Under the pieces are notes generated by a model. That model worked only from the letters and a program-made list of their open reading frames with translations, searched no databases and was not told the DNA's origin. The position numbers and the translations under genes are program-made. From Pegoplata infirma (lineage: Eukaryota > Arthropoda > Insecta > Diptera > Anthomyiidae), in contig OY992536.1 in NCBI GenBank assembly GCA_963921195.1, positions 326,819,038 to 326,883,037 on the forward strand: DNA of 64,000 nucleotides. Reading direction: 5' to 3'. Of the stretch, positions 33,952 to 44,610 are shown piece by piece (within the stretch, counting starts at the first letter, position 1; every line of letters starts with the position of its first letter).

Positions 33952-34340
33952 TAGTGTCCGACCGAATATTCGGCTTCGGCCAAAAAGCACTATTCGGCCA
34001 CTATTCGGCTTCGGCTACATTTTTGGTCGAATATGGTCAAATACCGAATAATTGTATAAAATTTGTACTCGCGTGTTGAAAACACACACTTAAAACACTT
34101 TGAATCACATTAACTGTTTTTGCAGCTAAAACAAGATTTTACACTCAAAAAAACTTTTCGATCAAAAAAAAAGTTAAAAGTTTTTTGCTCAAAATAAATC
34201 GTTCTGAACAACATTTTTATACATTTGCGTATTCCGCCAAGTCGAGTTTTACTTTTTTTCTTGTTTTTACTAAATAAATAATTTTTTTTTCGGCCGAATA
34301 GTGAAAATTTGGACGAATATTCGGCTTCGGTCAGACACTA
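33952..34340. mobile_element. hAT-like miniature element, duplication CAAAATAA
   Basis: Ends TAGTGTCCGACCGAATATTC and, inverted, TAGTGTCTGACCGAAGCCGA are flanked by identical CAAAATAA (33944-33951 and 34341-34348). CGGCTTCGG and ATTCGGCC words are iterated near both ends. Sister to 26268-26653. Confidence 0.9.
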
Positions 34341-34517
34341 CAAAATAATGTGTTGAAATTTGCAACAAACACTTTTTTCAAATTCAGCGAATAGAATAAG
34401 TAAAAGTATTAACCAAATTAAGCTGTGGTAGGACAAAATAATAATTTTAGCAAACAAATCTGGTAAAAACTTGTTTCCGCTGAATGTAGAAAAGATTTTT
34501 CTCGAACCTCTAGATTT

Positions 34518-35964
34518 ACTGATGTAATTCGTAAAGTATCAATTGAAGATTCCTTTTGTATTTCGAAGATTCTACTTGTAATTCGAAGATTCTATTTGTA
34601 ATTCGAAGATTCCATTTGTAATTCGAACATTCCAATTGTAATTCGAATATTCCAATTGTAAAAGATCAATTGTAATTCGTAAAAGATCACTTGTTATTCG
34701 TAAAAGATCAAATGTAATTCGTAAAAGATTAATTGTAATTTGTAAAAGATCAATTGTAATTCGAAAAAGATTAATTATAATTCGTAAAAGATTAATTGTA
34801 ATTCGTAAAAGATCAATTATAATTCGTAAAAGATCAATTGTAATTCGAAGATTTCTATTGTAATTAAAAATATCAACTAAATTTCTATTGATCTTTTTCG
34901 AATTACAATTGGAACCTTTGAATTACAATTGATCTTTTACGAATTACAATTGAACTTTTACGAATTACAATTAATCTTTTTCGAATTACAATTGATCTTT
35001 TACGAATTACACTTAATCTTTTACGAATTATGTTTGATCTTTTTCGAATTACAATTGATATTTTAGTAAAATCAGCAAGTTTCAAACTAACTACATCTAT
35101 CCTACTCTCCTAACTGTCTGAGAAATTTCATTTGAAATAACCAGACTTTACCCCCTATTACTACTTCAGTCCATTGTCCTTTATGTTCCAATCCTACGCA
35201 TATACGCACCAATATTACCGGTTGTAGGGTGTTCGAACCGAACTACTTAATGAGTGTAGGGTATTTGTGTATATAGACCAAAACCAACATTGTATAATAC
35301 CAAAATGTACATGAGGATTTCCGATATCCTCCCACCTTACCGCCCTATCAGAAAGATTTAAAAAAATTTTAAAAAAATTTTAAAAAAGGAACCAAAACCT
35401 TACTTCCACCTATTGGAGTGGTTATGCCGTGAAGGCTCCTATTCGGCAGTTTCCTGTAGCGTAAAATAATTTTTCGAATTACAATTGATCTTTTACGAAT
35501 TACAATTGATCTTTTTCGAATTACAAATGATCTTTTACGAATTAAAATTGATCTTTTACGAATTACAATTTATCTTTTAAGAATTACAATTGAACTCTTC
35601 GAATTACATTTGATCTTTTTCGAATAACAAATAATATTTTACGAATTACAATTGAGCTTTTACGAATTTCAATTGATCTTTTTCGAATTGCAATTGATCT
35701 TTTACGAATTACAATTGATCTTTTACGAATTACAATTGACCTTTTACGAATTACAATTGATCTTTTACGAATTACAATGGATATTTTACGAATTACAATT
35801 GATTTTTTCGAGCTACAATTGATCTTTTACGAATTACAATTGATTTTTTACGAATTACAATTGGAATATTCGAATTACAAATAGAATTTTCGAATTTCAA
35901 ATGGAATCTCCGAATTACAAGTAGAATATTCGAATTACAAATTGATCTTTTACGAATTACATCT
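34518..35964. repeat. 21-bp satellite in inverted arrangement
   Basis: Unit AATTCGTAAAAGATCAATTGT. Copies run in one orientation at 34518-34858, switch at a junction near 34865-34885 (AAATATCAACTAAATTTCTA), and continue as the complement at 34886-35065 and 35468-35964. The outer edges GATGTAATTCGTAAA and ACGAATTACATC also mirror each other, so the whole is one large palindromic array. A unit length divisible by three yields repetitive ORFs (VIRKRSI), which are not genes. Confidence 0.9.
35066..35467. mobile_element. 388-bp insertion in the satellite, GTAAAAT flanks
   Basis: Unlike the surrounding 21-bp units, this stretch is mixed in composition. It is bounded by GTAAAAT at 35066-35072 and 35461-35467, which may be a 7-bp target duplication. 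It includes AAAAAAATTTTAAAAAAATT near 35360 and TATTGGAGTGGTTATGCCG near 35412. I do not recognise it; it might be an LTR or LINE fragment. Confidence 0.5.
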
Positions 35965-35985
35965 GAAAATGGTGTAGTTCGACAT

Positions 35986-37227
35986 ATATCCATTGATCAA
36001 CAAAAATATTTAAATAAATAAACATTTATTTTTTTTTATTTAAAAAAACCGTTTAAATCTTTAAACGAATGTGAAAGGGTTAATATAAAAACTAATACTT
36101 CATATTATAAACAATGTGACTTTTTATTTAAAACCTGTTTACCACATTTGGGCCATATTTGTATGAATAAGTAGTAATGACTGACTGACTGACTGACTGA
36201 ATTGAATGTATGGAGTGTTAGAAAAATAGAAAACAGCAAAAGTTCTCATCAAGTTAATTGTAATTTTAATGATGATGGTTTGTATTCTTTAACCATTTAT
36301 CCACCCATCTATTGATTTCACTTTTTATTTAAACAAAAAAAAATAAAACTTCCAAAGATAATTGTTGTATTGTGTTGTCGTCCGTCATCTCGTCATGTTT
36401 TAGGAAATACTTTGACCACAAAATTTTCTATTTTGGTTTTAATCTCACACACAAAACACCTTTCGTTTTTCTTTAAAAATTAAAAAAAAAAAAATAATAT
36501 AAATAATGATAATTTGTTTTTTTTTGTTGCGATTTTTTTTTTTAATAATTTTATTTAACATTCGAATCGTTATTTTTTTTAATTTTTTATGGTTTCATTA
36601 CAACAATCACTTTTATTCGAATAAAAACCGTTAGTTTATCTTTTACTTTTTTTTTGTATACAACAGCGTTTTACAAATTTATGTCGTCCGCTTTTGACCA
36701 ACGTTCACTCTCAACTAAATTTCAGTTTTGATTTCAATACATTGCGAAGACTTTATTTTAGTTTTGTAAAATACACTTTAAAATTCCAATATGTACATTG
36801 TACACACTTTCTTCTGTCTGTTTTGGTTTTCAATGTATTTTTTTTTACAGAGAGTTAGTTGTGTGTTTATTGTTGTTGTTTTTTTTTGGTTTGTTTTGAT
36901 ATCGAGTACTTGTTTTTACGTTTATGATCTTTACAGATCATTAGTTTGCAATGAGACCGGCTTTTTTGCGTTTTTTTTTTCTGTGTGCGAGTGTGAGCTT
37001 CATAAGCTCAGCTTATATTTGAGAGTTTTAAGATAAAATTTAACAATGTTGATTTGTAACAGACATTTGGGACAAATGTGTGTCGTGAAATTTAGTTATT
37101 TAAAAACAGGGATGGAAAATTCAGTGAAAAATTCAGTTTAAAAGTACCGAATTACTCCCACAATCGTTTAAGTTATTTTTTACTGGAACTCTCACAAAAG
37201 TTTTGCGTTTTTATAATCCCAGCAATA
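35986..37227. other. Non-repetitive AT-rich stretch, no gene recognised
   Basis: One of the few stretches without visible mobile elements. It contains (TGAC)n at 36178-36200 and poly-T runs, and between 36660 and 36760 it is less AT-rich. The plus ORF at 36791-37036 is a low-complexity F/V/C-rich frame from T-rich DNA. I see no splice-bounded exon. Confidence 0.45.
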
Positions 37228-37978
37228 ACAAGTAAGAGTGTTAAATTCGGCTGTGCCGAATCTTTTATACCCTCCAACATCCAAAAAAAAAAAAAAATCC
37301 AGGGTCGTTTTCTTTTTTTTTTTGGGGGGGGGGGGAGGTCGGCAGTGGTCATTGGGGGGACAAATTTCCCCTCGAAATATATGTTTAAAAATTCATTCTT
37401 ATGCTTTTTGCACTAAAGAAATACAAGTTTATCATTATTTTACAATTTTTTTTAATCCACTCCCACAAAAGGGGGCGGGCCGAAAAAAACAATATTTTCT
37501 AATCCCCCGGGTCCAAATGCAAGACTTTGAGCTTCTTGAAGCATAAAAATGTTGCATTTGTTAAACAAAAACACAAAAAGTCATGTAAAAATATGGTGTT
37601 TTTTAGAGGCTGGTTTAGTTCCTCAAGGGGGAACTTTTTTCCCCTTGGTCCGATTTTGCCCACCTCCGAACTTAACCAGCCTATGAACATAAGACATATT
37701 TCTGCCAAACTTCAGGAGTCTAGCACTTTTATTTTGGACTGTATCGTGTCTTCCACAGACGGACGGACAGACGGACAGACGGACAGACGGACAGACGGAC
37801 GGACGGACGGACGGACGGACGGACGGACGGACGGACAGACGGACATCGCTAGAATGTCTTAGAATCGATCACTGATCAATAATATATATTCTTTATGGGG
37901 TCCTAGACCGATATTTCGATGCGTTACACACGGAATGACAAAGTGAGTATACCCCCATACTGTAGTTGGAGGGTATAA
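37228..37978 (+). repeat. TATACCCTCC-family repeat with long (ACGG)n
   Basis: Same layout as at 6.86 kb: AACAAGTAAGAGTGTTAAA, TTCGGCTGTGCCGAA, TATACCCTCCAAC, a G-run, a frame reading FFRGWFSSSRG then FFPLGPILP, then an ACGG/ACAG microsatellite of about 90 bp (37758-37847), ACCGATATTTCGATGCGTTA and GTTGGAGGGTATAAAAA. Its 111-codon ORF is mainly this repeat plus the microsatellite. Confidence 0.85.
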
Positions 37979-38194
37979 AAAGGGATGAAAAGTTGAGTAT
38001 TTTTTCAGTTTAGTTTTACTCTCAAAAGTACCGCAGAAATCCCACAATCGATTTAGTACTTTTTAATTGTCGATTTTTTTTTTAAACCCTCCTCTCTAGT
38101 GACAGCGGTTTATATCAGTTTTTCATTCCATATGTAACAAATATTGGTAAAGCACCCCAAAAAGTATACATATATTTATGACCCTTGATCAATT

Positions 38195-38294
38195 TACAAT
38201 TAATCTATTTTAAGATCGAAAAATATCAATTGTAATTCGAAAAATATCAATTGTTATTCGAAAAGGATCAATTGTAATTCGTAAAAGATCATTT
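38195..38294 (+). repeat. Short 21-bp satellite array
   Basis: About four units of TCAATTGTAATTCGAAAAAT or AATTCGTAAAAGATCA, in the same orientation as the left half of the 34.5-kb array, ending exactly where the tRNA-like element starts. Confidence 0.85.
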
Positions 38295-38433
38295 GAGGGT
38301 GCTGTGGCTTAGTGGTTAGCGCGTTGGACTACTAGCCAGCAAGCCTGGTTCGATTCTCAGCTCAGCCAGACCAACATTTTTTTCAGATATTTATTAGTTT
38401 CTATTTATATCTAATATCTATCGCAGCACCCTC
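38295..38433 (+). mobile_element. 139-bp tRNA-like element with inverted ends
   Basis: GAGGGTGCTGTGG at the left and CGCAGCACCCTCC at the right form 11-bp terminal repeats. Inside are a Pol III A box (TGGCTTAGTGGTTAGCG, 38305-38321) and B box (GGTTCGATTC, 38347-38356) spaced as in a tRNA. It could be a tRNA-derived SINE whose tail happens to pair with the head, or a miniature DNA element that captured a tRNA. The cloverleaf is imperfect. Confidence 0.6.
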
Positions 38434-38721
38434 CTTCGTTAATAAATAGCACTAAAACGTCAACGAAGTAAAATAATAATATAATGGCTATTAAACACAG
38501 CTTCAAAAATAATTCGCCAGATCAATAACAGATGGCGAAGCAACAACTGTACTCAAAATTATCAACACGCACAATTGCAGTGTTGCCAAACTGAAGCCCT
38601 TCTATCTTTCAAATCTTTCATCTCTCTTCTATCTCCTTTCCGAAAGAAGCACCACGATTACTTTAGTAATTGATAGGCAGCATTGCTTCTTTAAAAAAAA
38701 AGAAAAAACATAAAGTTCAAT
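38434..38721. other. No gene seen
   Basis: Unremarkable sequence between the tRNA-like element and the next satellite piece. CTTCGTTAATAAATAGC and AACGAAG nearby form a small dyad at 38434-38468. Confidence 0.4.
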
Positions 38722-38938
38722 TAAAATTCGAAGATTCCAATTGTAATTCGAAAAATATCAACTGCATTTCCATTGAACTTTTTCGAATTACAATTGATCT
38801 TTTACGAATTACAATTGATTTTTTACGAATTACAATTGATCTTATACGAATTACAATTGATTTTTTACAAATTACAATTGATCTTTTTCGAATTACAATT
38901 GATTTTGATTGGAATCTTCGAATCACAAATGGAATCTT
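38722..38938. repeat. 21-bp satellite, inverted piece with the same junction
   Basis: Two or three units in forward orientation, then AAATATCAACTGCATTTCCA, then about seven units of the complement (GAATTACAATTGATCTTTTAC). The turning point matches that at 34865, so this is a dispersed copy of the same palindromic array rather than an independent one. Confidence 0.85.
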
Positions 38939-39145
38939 CGGGAGAGCAACCCGCATATCAGATCAATTTAGTTTTTTCAACATTCAAACATTAAGCCCGT
39001 TGATATCTACATCAAGAAAGCTACAGCAAAATCGGTTCTCAGGCTAAAAGAGTCGCAAATGCTTAAACAATGCTCTTAAGGACATTCAACGGACGAAACA
39101 GCAACAGAAAACCGACGATTTGTCACCGCAAACTAAGGAAGACTA

Positions 39146-40226
39146 CACTCAAAAAAAAAGTGAACTAAAATCTGGGAAAATTAACTCAATTTTGAGAAAA
39201 AGAGGGAATGATTTGGCTCCAAAGATTTTTTTTCTTGGTTTTAGTTCATAATTTTCCCAAAAATAAGGAAAACAAAGTTAATTAATTTTAAGCCAATTTT
39301 AACTAGAAAATGGGAAAAATTATACTTCACATTTTAGAAATAGATTGGGTCTAGACCCTGGACCCACGGGTTCGGACCCCATTTAACTCGAGACCCCGTT
39401 GGGTCCTTTAAGGACCCCCATAGATTTTGAATCAAAACTTGTGTCCGTTTCGCTCTAACTTGCTTAGTTTTTGAGATACGGTAATAAGGGGTCTGATAGG
39501 GTCTTGAGAATTTTAAAAACTGGATAACTCAAAAACTATTGGTCGGAGGGCTTTCGGGTATTTTGCGGAAGTGTTCTACGAGTCAAGAGCTACAAAAATG
39601 CCGTTGGACGTTTTCTCGTGTTGGTAGTATTTACCGAGATATGTGTATATATAAAATCTCGGGAATTTCAAATTTTAGATCTGAAATTAGGGTCTTGAGA
39701 CCCCGACAGATATGCAGAGCTAGGCTATTCCATATTTTTCTTTGTAGTCTTTCTTTTGAAAATTTCGTCCGTTTCGCTCTATCTCGCTTAGTTTTCGAGA
39801 TATCGCCATTTTGAATTTTTAACTAAATTCTAAGAAGTTATTTACTAAATTCTCAGAAGTCATTAACTAAATTGTAAGAAGTACACTTCCTCAATTCAAA
39901 GAAGAGAAATACGATGATGTTTTTTTTAGTAAATTTTAACTAAACTTGAACTAAATTGTTTTTTAAGAAATATGTCTTAAAAATAAAGATACGATTCTTA
40001 GATTTGTGGAAAATTTCTTTGGCAGTAAGAATTTTTTACCTAATATTTAAAAAATCCATTTAAAGAAAACTATGAACTAATTATAAGTAAATGAACTAAA
40101 ATTTTTTCCTCATAGTTAAGAAAATTTCTCATTTTTAAGTTAAATTTAACTAAATTTTAGGAAATTTCATGATAAATTTTCAAAGACATTTTTTCCTTAA
40201 ATTTAGTTATGTCTTTTTTTTCAGTG
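39146..40226. mobile_element. TA-flanked element with CACTSAAAAAAAA ends
   Basis: CACTCAAAAAAAAAGTGAAC at the left and, inverted, CACTGAAAAAAAAGACATAA at the right, each flanked by TA (39144-39145, 40227-40228). The interior contains GGGTCTTGAGACCCCGA-type palindromic patches and runs of AACTAAATT words. A second copy starts at 63673 in the opposite orientation. It appears to have inserted into a non-LTR retrotransposon (RNase H begins just to the right). No transposase ORF. Confidence 0.75.
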
Positions 40227-40239
40227 TAGGCGAAAAACT

Positions 40240-40990
40240 CTATTATAACAAAGAATGCGATCTCAATTTTTACGGACAAATCGAATGTGGATATGGGTAC
40301 GAGTTCGGGATTATATTCTAAAGGCCTTGAAATCAGGGCCTCATTGAGACTTCCGGACAAGTGTACTGACAATTAATAAAGTTACGCATATGATTATGCC
40401 AAGGGACCTACATTAACATTTTCGTTTCCAGTCTTGCACCTCTGAATGTTTGGGAATCAAACACTGTAAAATCGAGAATCGTTACGAACTGTATACAATA
40501 CCTTTATCGAAACAGTCAGCACACAGTCAAGCTAATCTGTGTTCCTGGACATAGTGGGGTCGCTGGAAACGAATTGGCTGATGAATGTGCAAGAAATATG
40601 AGTCGGTGGGAACCTGACATCTCGGTTGCTTGACTAGAATAGATGAACAAAATTGATTTTTTTATTAGAGACGAGAATGAAGGATAGGTGAATATCACTG
40701 ACTACGTGCACGATATCGCGAACCCTGTCCTAAGAGGACAGTCTTTTTACTTTTAGTAAACGGAGGGTTAGCGTATTAATGGGAGTACTGAGATGACATT
40801 GTATAATCGGCTAAATGAAGTGGAGAAGGAAGAGTCAGTGAAGCACTTGTTATGTTAATGTCCAAGACTGATGAATCGCCGTCTTAGGCACTTGAAGTAA
40901 AGATTTTTCGATGCCCTACGATGTTTTGTTGACTTCTCTAGCAGAATATCTTAGAGAATTCGAGTGGCTTAAGAAGAAGAATTTTGTAAC
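40240..40990 (+). pseudogene. RNase H end of an I/LOA-type non-LTR retrotransposon
   Basis: Near 40262 one frame reads IFTDKSNVDMGTSSGLYSKG, the first strand of RNase H with its catalytic aspartate. Near 40530 another reads VPGHSGVAGNELADECARNM, with the conserved His and Asp of the last catalytic block. Near 40830 ESVKHLLC, then CPRLMNRRLRHL, resembles the Cys-rich tail that follows RNase H in these elements. Stops and frameshifts lie between the blocks, so it is dead. RNase H places it in the I/LOA group. Confidence 0.8.
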
Positions 40991-41044
40991 TTTGAAACAG
41001 ATGGGGTAAAGAAAATAATAACACTAAGCTAAACATCGAACTAA

Positions 41045-41260
41045 ACATCGAAAAGGCGACTGATGGTGGTCAAAAATCCGGTCTCCAAACTTTTCCATCA
41101 TATCAAATTTTTGACAAAGTTTATGTAATTTTTAGCAACTCATAGCAGATGAGCCCGATGTGAGTTGTGACATAAAAATAAGTCGAAGGTAAAGCTTAAA
41201 CATTGCTCTTTAAGATGCAGAACTTATTTGGTAAGTGGCCTTAACCCTTTGGGAATTTTT
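41045..41260. repeat. Fold-back arm GGTCTCCAAACTTTTCCATC
   Basis: This arm (AAAAATCCGGTCTCCAAAC, AAGTCGAAGGTAAAGC, AAACATTGCTCTTTAAG) is matched in reverse at 42710-42985, with the retrotransposon fragment between them. Close relatives form a compact fold-back at 57740-58460, and a further arm lies at 43180-43330. Confidence 0.65.
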
Positions 41261-41292
41261 TTTATATTCGACCAGCACTCAGGGGATGTCCC

Positions 41293-41802
41293 CTACTGAT
41301 GCAAAGCATTGTGTTGACGGAAAGAAGGTAGGTTTAGGAAAGGAGGAAAAAGGGAGTAGTGTCTATGGACATTTGATTTAAACTTGTTTATGTTAAAAGT
41401 GACAGAAAAGATATCTGCTGGAAGTTTATTCCACATACGTATAGTTCGACTAAAGAACGAATTTTCTCTGTAATGCGTTGTGCGGTCCACTGGCCAATCG
41501 ATCACAAACGGATGTGCTTTACTAGTTAAGCGAGTATTACGAACGAAAACTCGGGTTGCAGGAATGAGTTCGCTTATTTCATTAGAACACTTTCTATTAT
41601 AATATCGATAAAACAGAGTCACACAACCCACATTCCGACGATGCTCCAATGAATCAATAGAGTTGGATACCCTACTGTCGTTGATGAGCCTCAACGCACT
41701 CTTTGGACACGGTCCAAGAGCTCCAAAATAGACTTTCAAGCACTTGGCCAATGGGCAGTGCCCATATATGGGAGTTGTATTCCATTTTCGGAAGGATATA
41801 GG
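41293..41802 (-). pseudogene. C-terminal end of a CR1/jockey-like reverse transcriptase ORF
   Basis: The 170-codon frame contains SALRLINDSRVSNSIDSLEH, RRNVGCVTLFYRYYNRKCS, ENSFFSRTIRMWNKLPADI and a final stop. This pattern (R-L-I-N-D, L-H-R-R-N-V, R-T-x-R-L/M-W-N-x-L-P) is the conserved tail after the RT domain in CR1/RTE/jockey-like non-LTR elements. The RT catalytic part is absent (5' truncation). The frame is cut at 41802 by the hAT-like insertion and probably continues weakly past 42387. Exact clade is unsure. Confidence 0.8.
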
Positions 41803-42378
41803 CATGGACGTATACAGGGGGTGGGCACAGGGGGCACGTGCCCCCCCTTTTCGATTTGAAAATTTTTAAAAATTAATACACTGCAACGCATTGTACAAAA
41901 AAATACACAGGTATCAAAATATTTTGGTTTTTAAAGAAAAGATTTTTAGTTTTTTTTACAAAAATCCAAGAGCGTAATCTAATTTCATTTCCAAAAAGCC
42001 ATTTATATCGAAATATCTGTAAAATATGTTTAAAACACACATAAAATGGCTTTATCTAATAAAAATTATGCATGAGGATCATAAAAAAAATGTCTAAAAA
42101 AAATTTAAAGCTAAAAGATTCTAAGATTAAATTGTGAGATTCTGAAATATTACATCTATAGGAGATTCTCAGATTCTGAAAACATTTTTTTTAGAAACAT
42201 TTTCAGATTCTAATACATTTTCAATTTTTGCTATTGAAAAATTGTTAGATTCTGAAACATTTTCCCTACAGAAAATTTTGAAATTCATAGTATTTTGAAA
42301 TTCATAGTTAAATCGGCGATGACTAAAAAAAATTTGAAAGTTGTGCCCCCCGTTTTCAAATTCCTGGATACGTCGCTG
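41803..42378. mobile_element. hAT-like element, duplication GATATAGG
   Basis: The ends CATGGACGTATACAGG and, inverted, CAGCGACGTATCCAGG are flanked by identical GATATAGG (41795-41802 and 42379-42386). It contains iterated AGATTCTGAAACATTTT words as in the copy at 10627-11690, and GC-rich ends (GGGCACGTGCCCCCCC). Inserted into the reverse transcriptase fragment. Confidence 0.9.
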
Positions 42379-42386
42379 GATATAGG

Positions 42387-43010
42387 TGGTATAAATAGTG
42401 AGGAGATCGGATGAAAATCGATCGTCCTGACGACTTATAAGAGGGTTTATCCGTTATGAGTTGTTAAATATGTCCAAAAACCACAGACCATATAGACATG
42501 CAACACAAGTGCTTATTTTGGTACTTTCAATATGGACGCATACAAAATACTACTAAATTTACTTCTCTGCCTAGAATACGTGTGCCTGTACGTGTGAGCT
42601 TTTGCATTTGTATTTTCGTTGTTTGTTTACGTTTTGTATGAAACGTCAAAAGTTTCACGCGCGTGCCGTCACTAATACATACACCTGTGCGAAACTTATT
42701 TGTTTCACCCCTATGCCAAAAACACGATTTTTTTCTACTTCAAATTTCTCAAAAACCTGATGAAATGAAAAGGTTTGGAGACCGGATTTGTAGTCAGGAG
42801 ATTAACTGTAATAATGTGTAAAGGTGGCGTTCCATTCGCATTATTTTTTTTGGAGTAGTAGCGAAAAATTAGTTTTTGGAGAATAAGACATCATTGAAAG
42901 ACAATGGGTGTCATAAGGTTAATTCTAACCAAATGAGTTCTGCATCCTTAAGTGGTATATTTAAGGTTGTATGAAATCGAATTAAATTGTATCCGCCCGA
43001 TTAAAACTGA
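42387..43010. repeat. Right fold-back arm and retrotransposon flank
   Basis: 42387-42530 may be more of the minus-strand retrotransposon, but frames are broken. 42710-42985 is the arm matching 41045-41260 (AAAACCTGATGAAATGAAAA, GGTTTGGAGACCGGATTT, AGTTCTGCATCCTTAAG). Confidence 0.5.
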
Positions 43011-43014
43011 TCTT

Positions 43015-43125
43015 GTCTTAGTGATCCGTTTTTCGGATCAGTACTGATCTTTCAAATCTCGGATCAGTACTAATCTTACTCGGATCAGTACTGATCTTTC
43101 AAATCTCGAATCAGATATGATATAT
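43015..43125. repeat. Tandem GGATCAGTACTGATCTTTC units
   Basis: The 14-bp palindrome GATCAGTACTGATC appears twice exactly and once as GATCAGTACTAATC, with TTTCAAATCTCG spacers, giving a period of roughly 30-35 bp. It lies 0.5 kb downstream of aminopeptidase exon 3 on that gene's strand, within its next intron. Confidence 0.8.
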
Positions 43126-43617
43126 AAGAATATATATAAAAATTTTTACTCAGGTCGCTATCACATTGGGTTTATGAGTTGTCAAAAATGCCCAACAAGG
43201 CGATTTTTTTTACCTTTGACCTCAATTTTCTAAAAACCTAATGTGAATGAAAAGTTTTGAGACAAGATTTGTGACCACTAGAAACACAGCAATTCACTGT
43301 GTAAGGTCGCATCTCAGTCGCGTCAAGTTCTTTTTTTTTAAATGTTCACTAGTGTAATTAAGGAAATCACAATGGGCCTTATGGACACCGAGTGAATTCG
43401 ACATATGCCAAACACCCATTCAACCTAACCTTAGTTTTTTTTCTCGATGTTTACGGTTAACCTATGAAAATTTTCATATTTTGAAAGATGGTTTTACTCG
43501 TTAGCATAGCCTGTAAAAAACTTAAGTAATAATACAATTAAGTCCTAAATATTTATTTCAAATGCTTTACCATCATGCAACTGCAAAATAAATACTACCT
43601 TAAATCTATTCACTTAC

Positions 43618-43988
43618 CTATCTTCATTATTTTCACCCAAATACGAACTGACATACATGCCAGCAAGACCATCCAATTTAGAAGTATAACTTATAGAAAC
43701 AACATATGGAGTTTCGGTGTAAAGAATCTCGTGCAATTCAATAAATAGCATTTCACGTTCCGGTGCCAAATAGAATGCTTTGATACGAATACGCACACGA
43801 GCCATCATATTTAAAATGCTTATAGAATCAATATCCAAATCTTTGGCATGCATGACAACCAAATTGGTTTCCTTGTCGATTTCAATTTGTACCGATACAA
43901 AACCTTCAGAAGTCTTTGCCACTAAGTCAGGATGCCAATATAATTTATATTTAATGGGTCGTATTTCGGTGGGAAGACGATAGATAAC
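43618..43988 (-). CDS. M1 aminopeptidase, first catalytic-domain exon (exon 3)
   Basis: M1 aminopeptidases are zinc enzymes that trim N-terminal residues; in insects the membrane-bound ones work mainly on gut surfaces. The exon opens in phase 0 after a CTTTAG acceptor and reads VIY RLPTEIRPIKYKLYWHPDL, the hallmark start of the M1 N-terminal beta domain. It continues with GFVSVQIEID, IKAFYLAPEREMLFIELHE and TPYVVSISYTSKLDGLAGMYVSSY; the last resembles the conserved F.G.L.GFY.S.Y region. It ends at AG|GTAAGTG in phase 2 (123 codons plus 2 bases). The GAMEN and HExxH motifs should be in later exons, none of which I find to the left. Length and order match the family. Confidence 0.92.
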
Positions 43989-44237
43989 CTAAAGTAGATA
44001 ATTGTATTGTAAATGATAAAAATTATAGTTTGGGTAGCAAATTTTAAAAAGACTGAACGTGTGAGTAAAAGAAATTGATGTCATAAAAAATAGAAGTAAT
44101 CATAAAGTCAAGCACATATTACGATAAAGATAATTTAAATTAATTTATTAAAAAAAACTTGTATGTACACTAAAAATTAATAAGATATAAAACTAATAAC
44201 ACTAATGGATTAGGAATAATTGTTAAATTTATAACAC

Positions 44238-44610
44238 TGGTGAAGTAAGAAGAATTTTTCTTAAAGATTTAGTTTCGACAAATTGTTGTGGCACAATCGG
44301 TGACTCTATCAAATTGCTTTCTGTGTTAGGGATGGTGGTGCCTTGTGTTGTTGAAACCATAGATTGTATATATAATTCTAAAATTTCCATTTTAGCACGT
44401 GCCTCTCTGGCCTCTAGAGACATATTTGAGTTTGATACACCCAATACGGTAACTGCCACAATAAGAAATGTTGTTGTCAAACCAAAAAATATTGCCAGCC
44501 TTCTGGCAGTACATTTATCTAAAAATTATATAATTAATGTTAAAACAATTTCATGGAAAAGACTCTCACTAATAATGCTTACCCTTTACGGCACTTAAAG
44601 TTCCAGTCAT
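44238..44610 (-). CDS. M1 aminopeptidase, 5' module B (exons 1B and 2B)
   Basis: Exon 1B (44610-44583) starts ATG and encodes MTGTLSAVK before a G|GTAAGC donor. A 64-bp intron ends in TTTTTAG, and exon 2B (44518-44238) continues DKCTARRLAIFFGLTTTFLI, a basic tip followed by a transmembrane segment through VAVTVLG, then a short Glu/Arg-rich and Ser/Thr stalk. This fits a type II signal anchor. 28 plus 281 bases give 103 whole codons. The best 3' boundary is CCA|GTGTTA (phase 0), a weak donor, because the frame meets TAA two codons later; joining to exon 3 gives SP-VIYRLP. AIFF.L.TT.F is shared with module A, so the two are duplicates. The weak donor is the least certain point. Confidence 0.75.

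Noticed and set aside
34903..35085. Regular VIRKRSI peptide repeats, also at 35793-35993 and 38670-39047
   Set aside because: They come from a 21-bp satellite whose unit length is a multiple of three; frames are open on both strands.
36791..37036. Hydrophobic, Cys-rich 81-codon frame that could be a membrane or secreted peptide
   Set aside because: It is produced by T-rich low-complexity DNA and has no splice sites, signal or homologue that I recognise.
37527..37862. 111-codon plus-strand frame ending in DGRTDGQ repeats
   Set aside because: It is the TATACCCTCC-family repeat plus its ACGG microsatellite.
43780..43983. 67-codon plus-strand frame
   Set aside because: Antisense of aminopeptidase exon 3.
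44314..44598. 94-codon plus-strand frame
   Set aside because: Antisense of exon 2B; the minus strand has splice sites, a transmembrane segment and a homologue in exon 2A.
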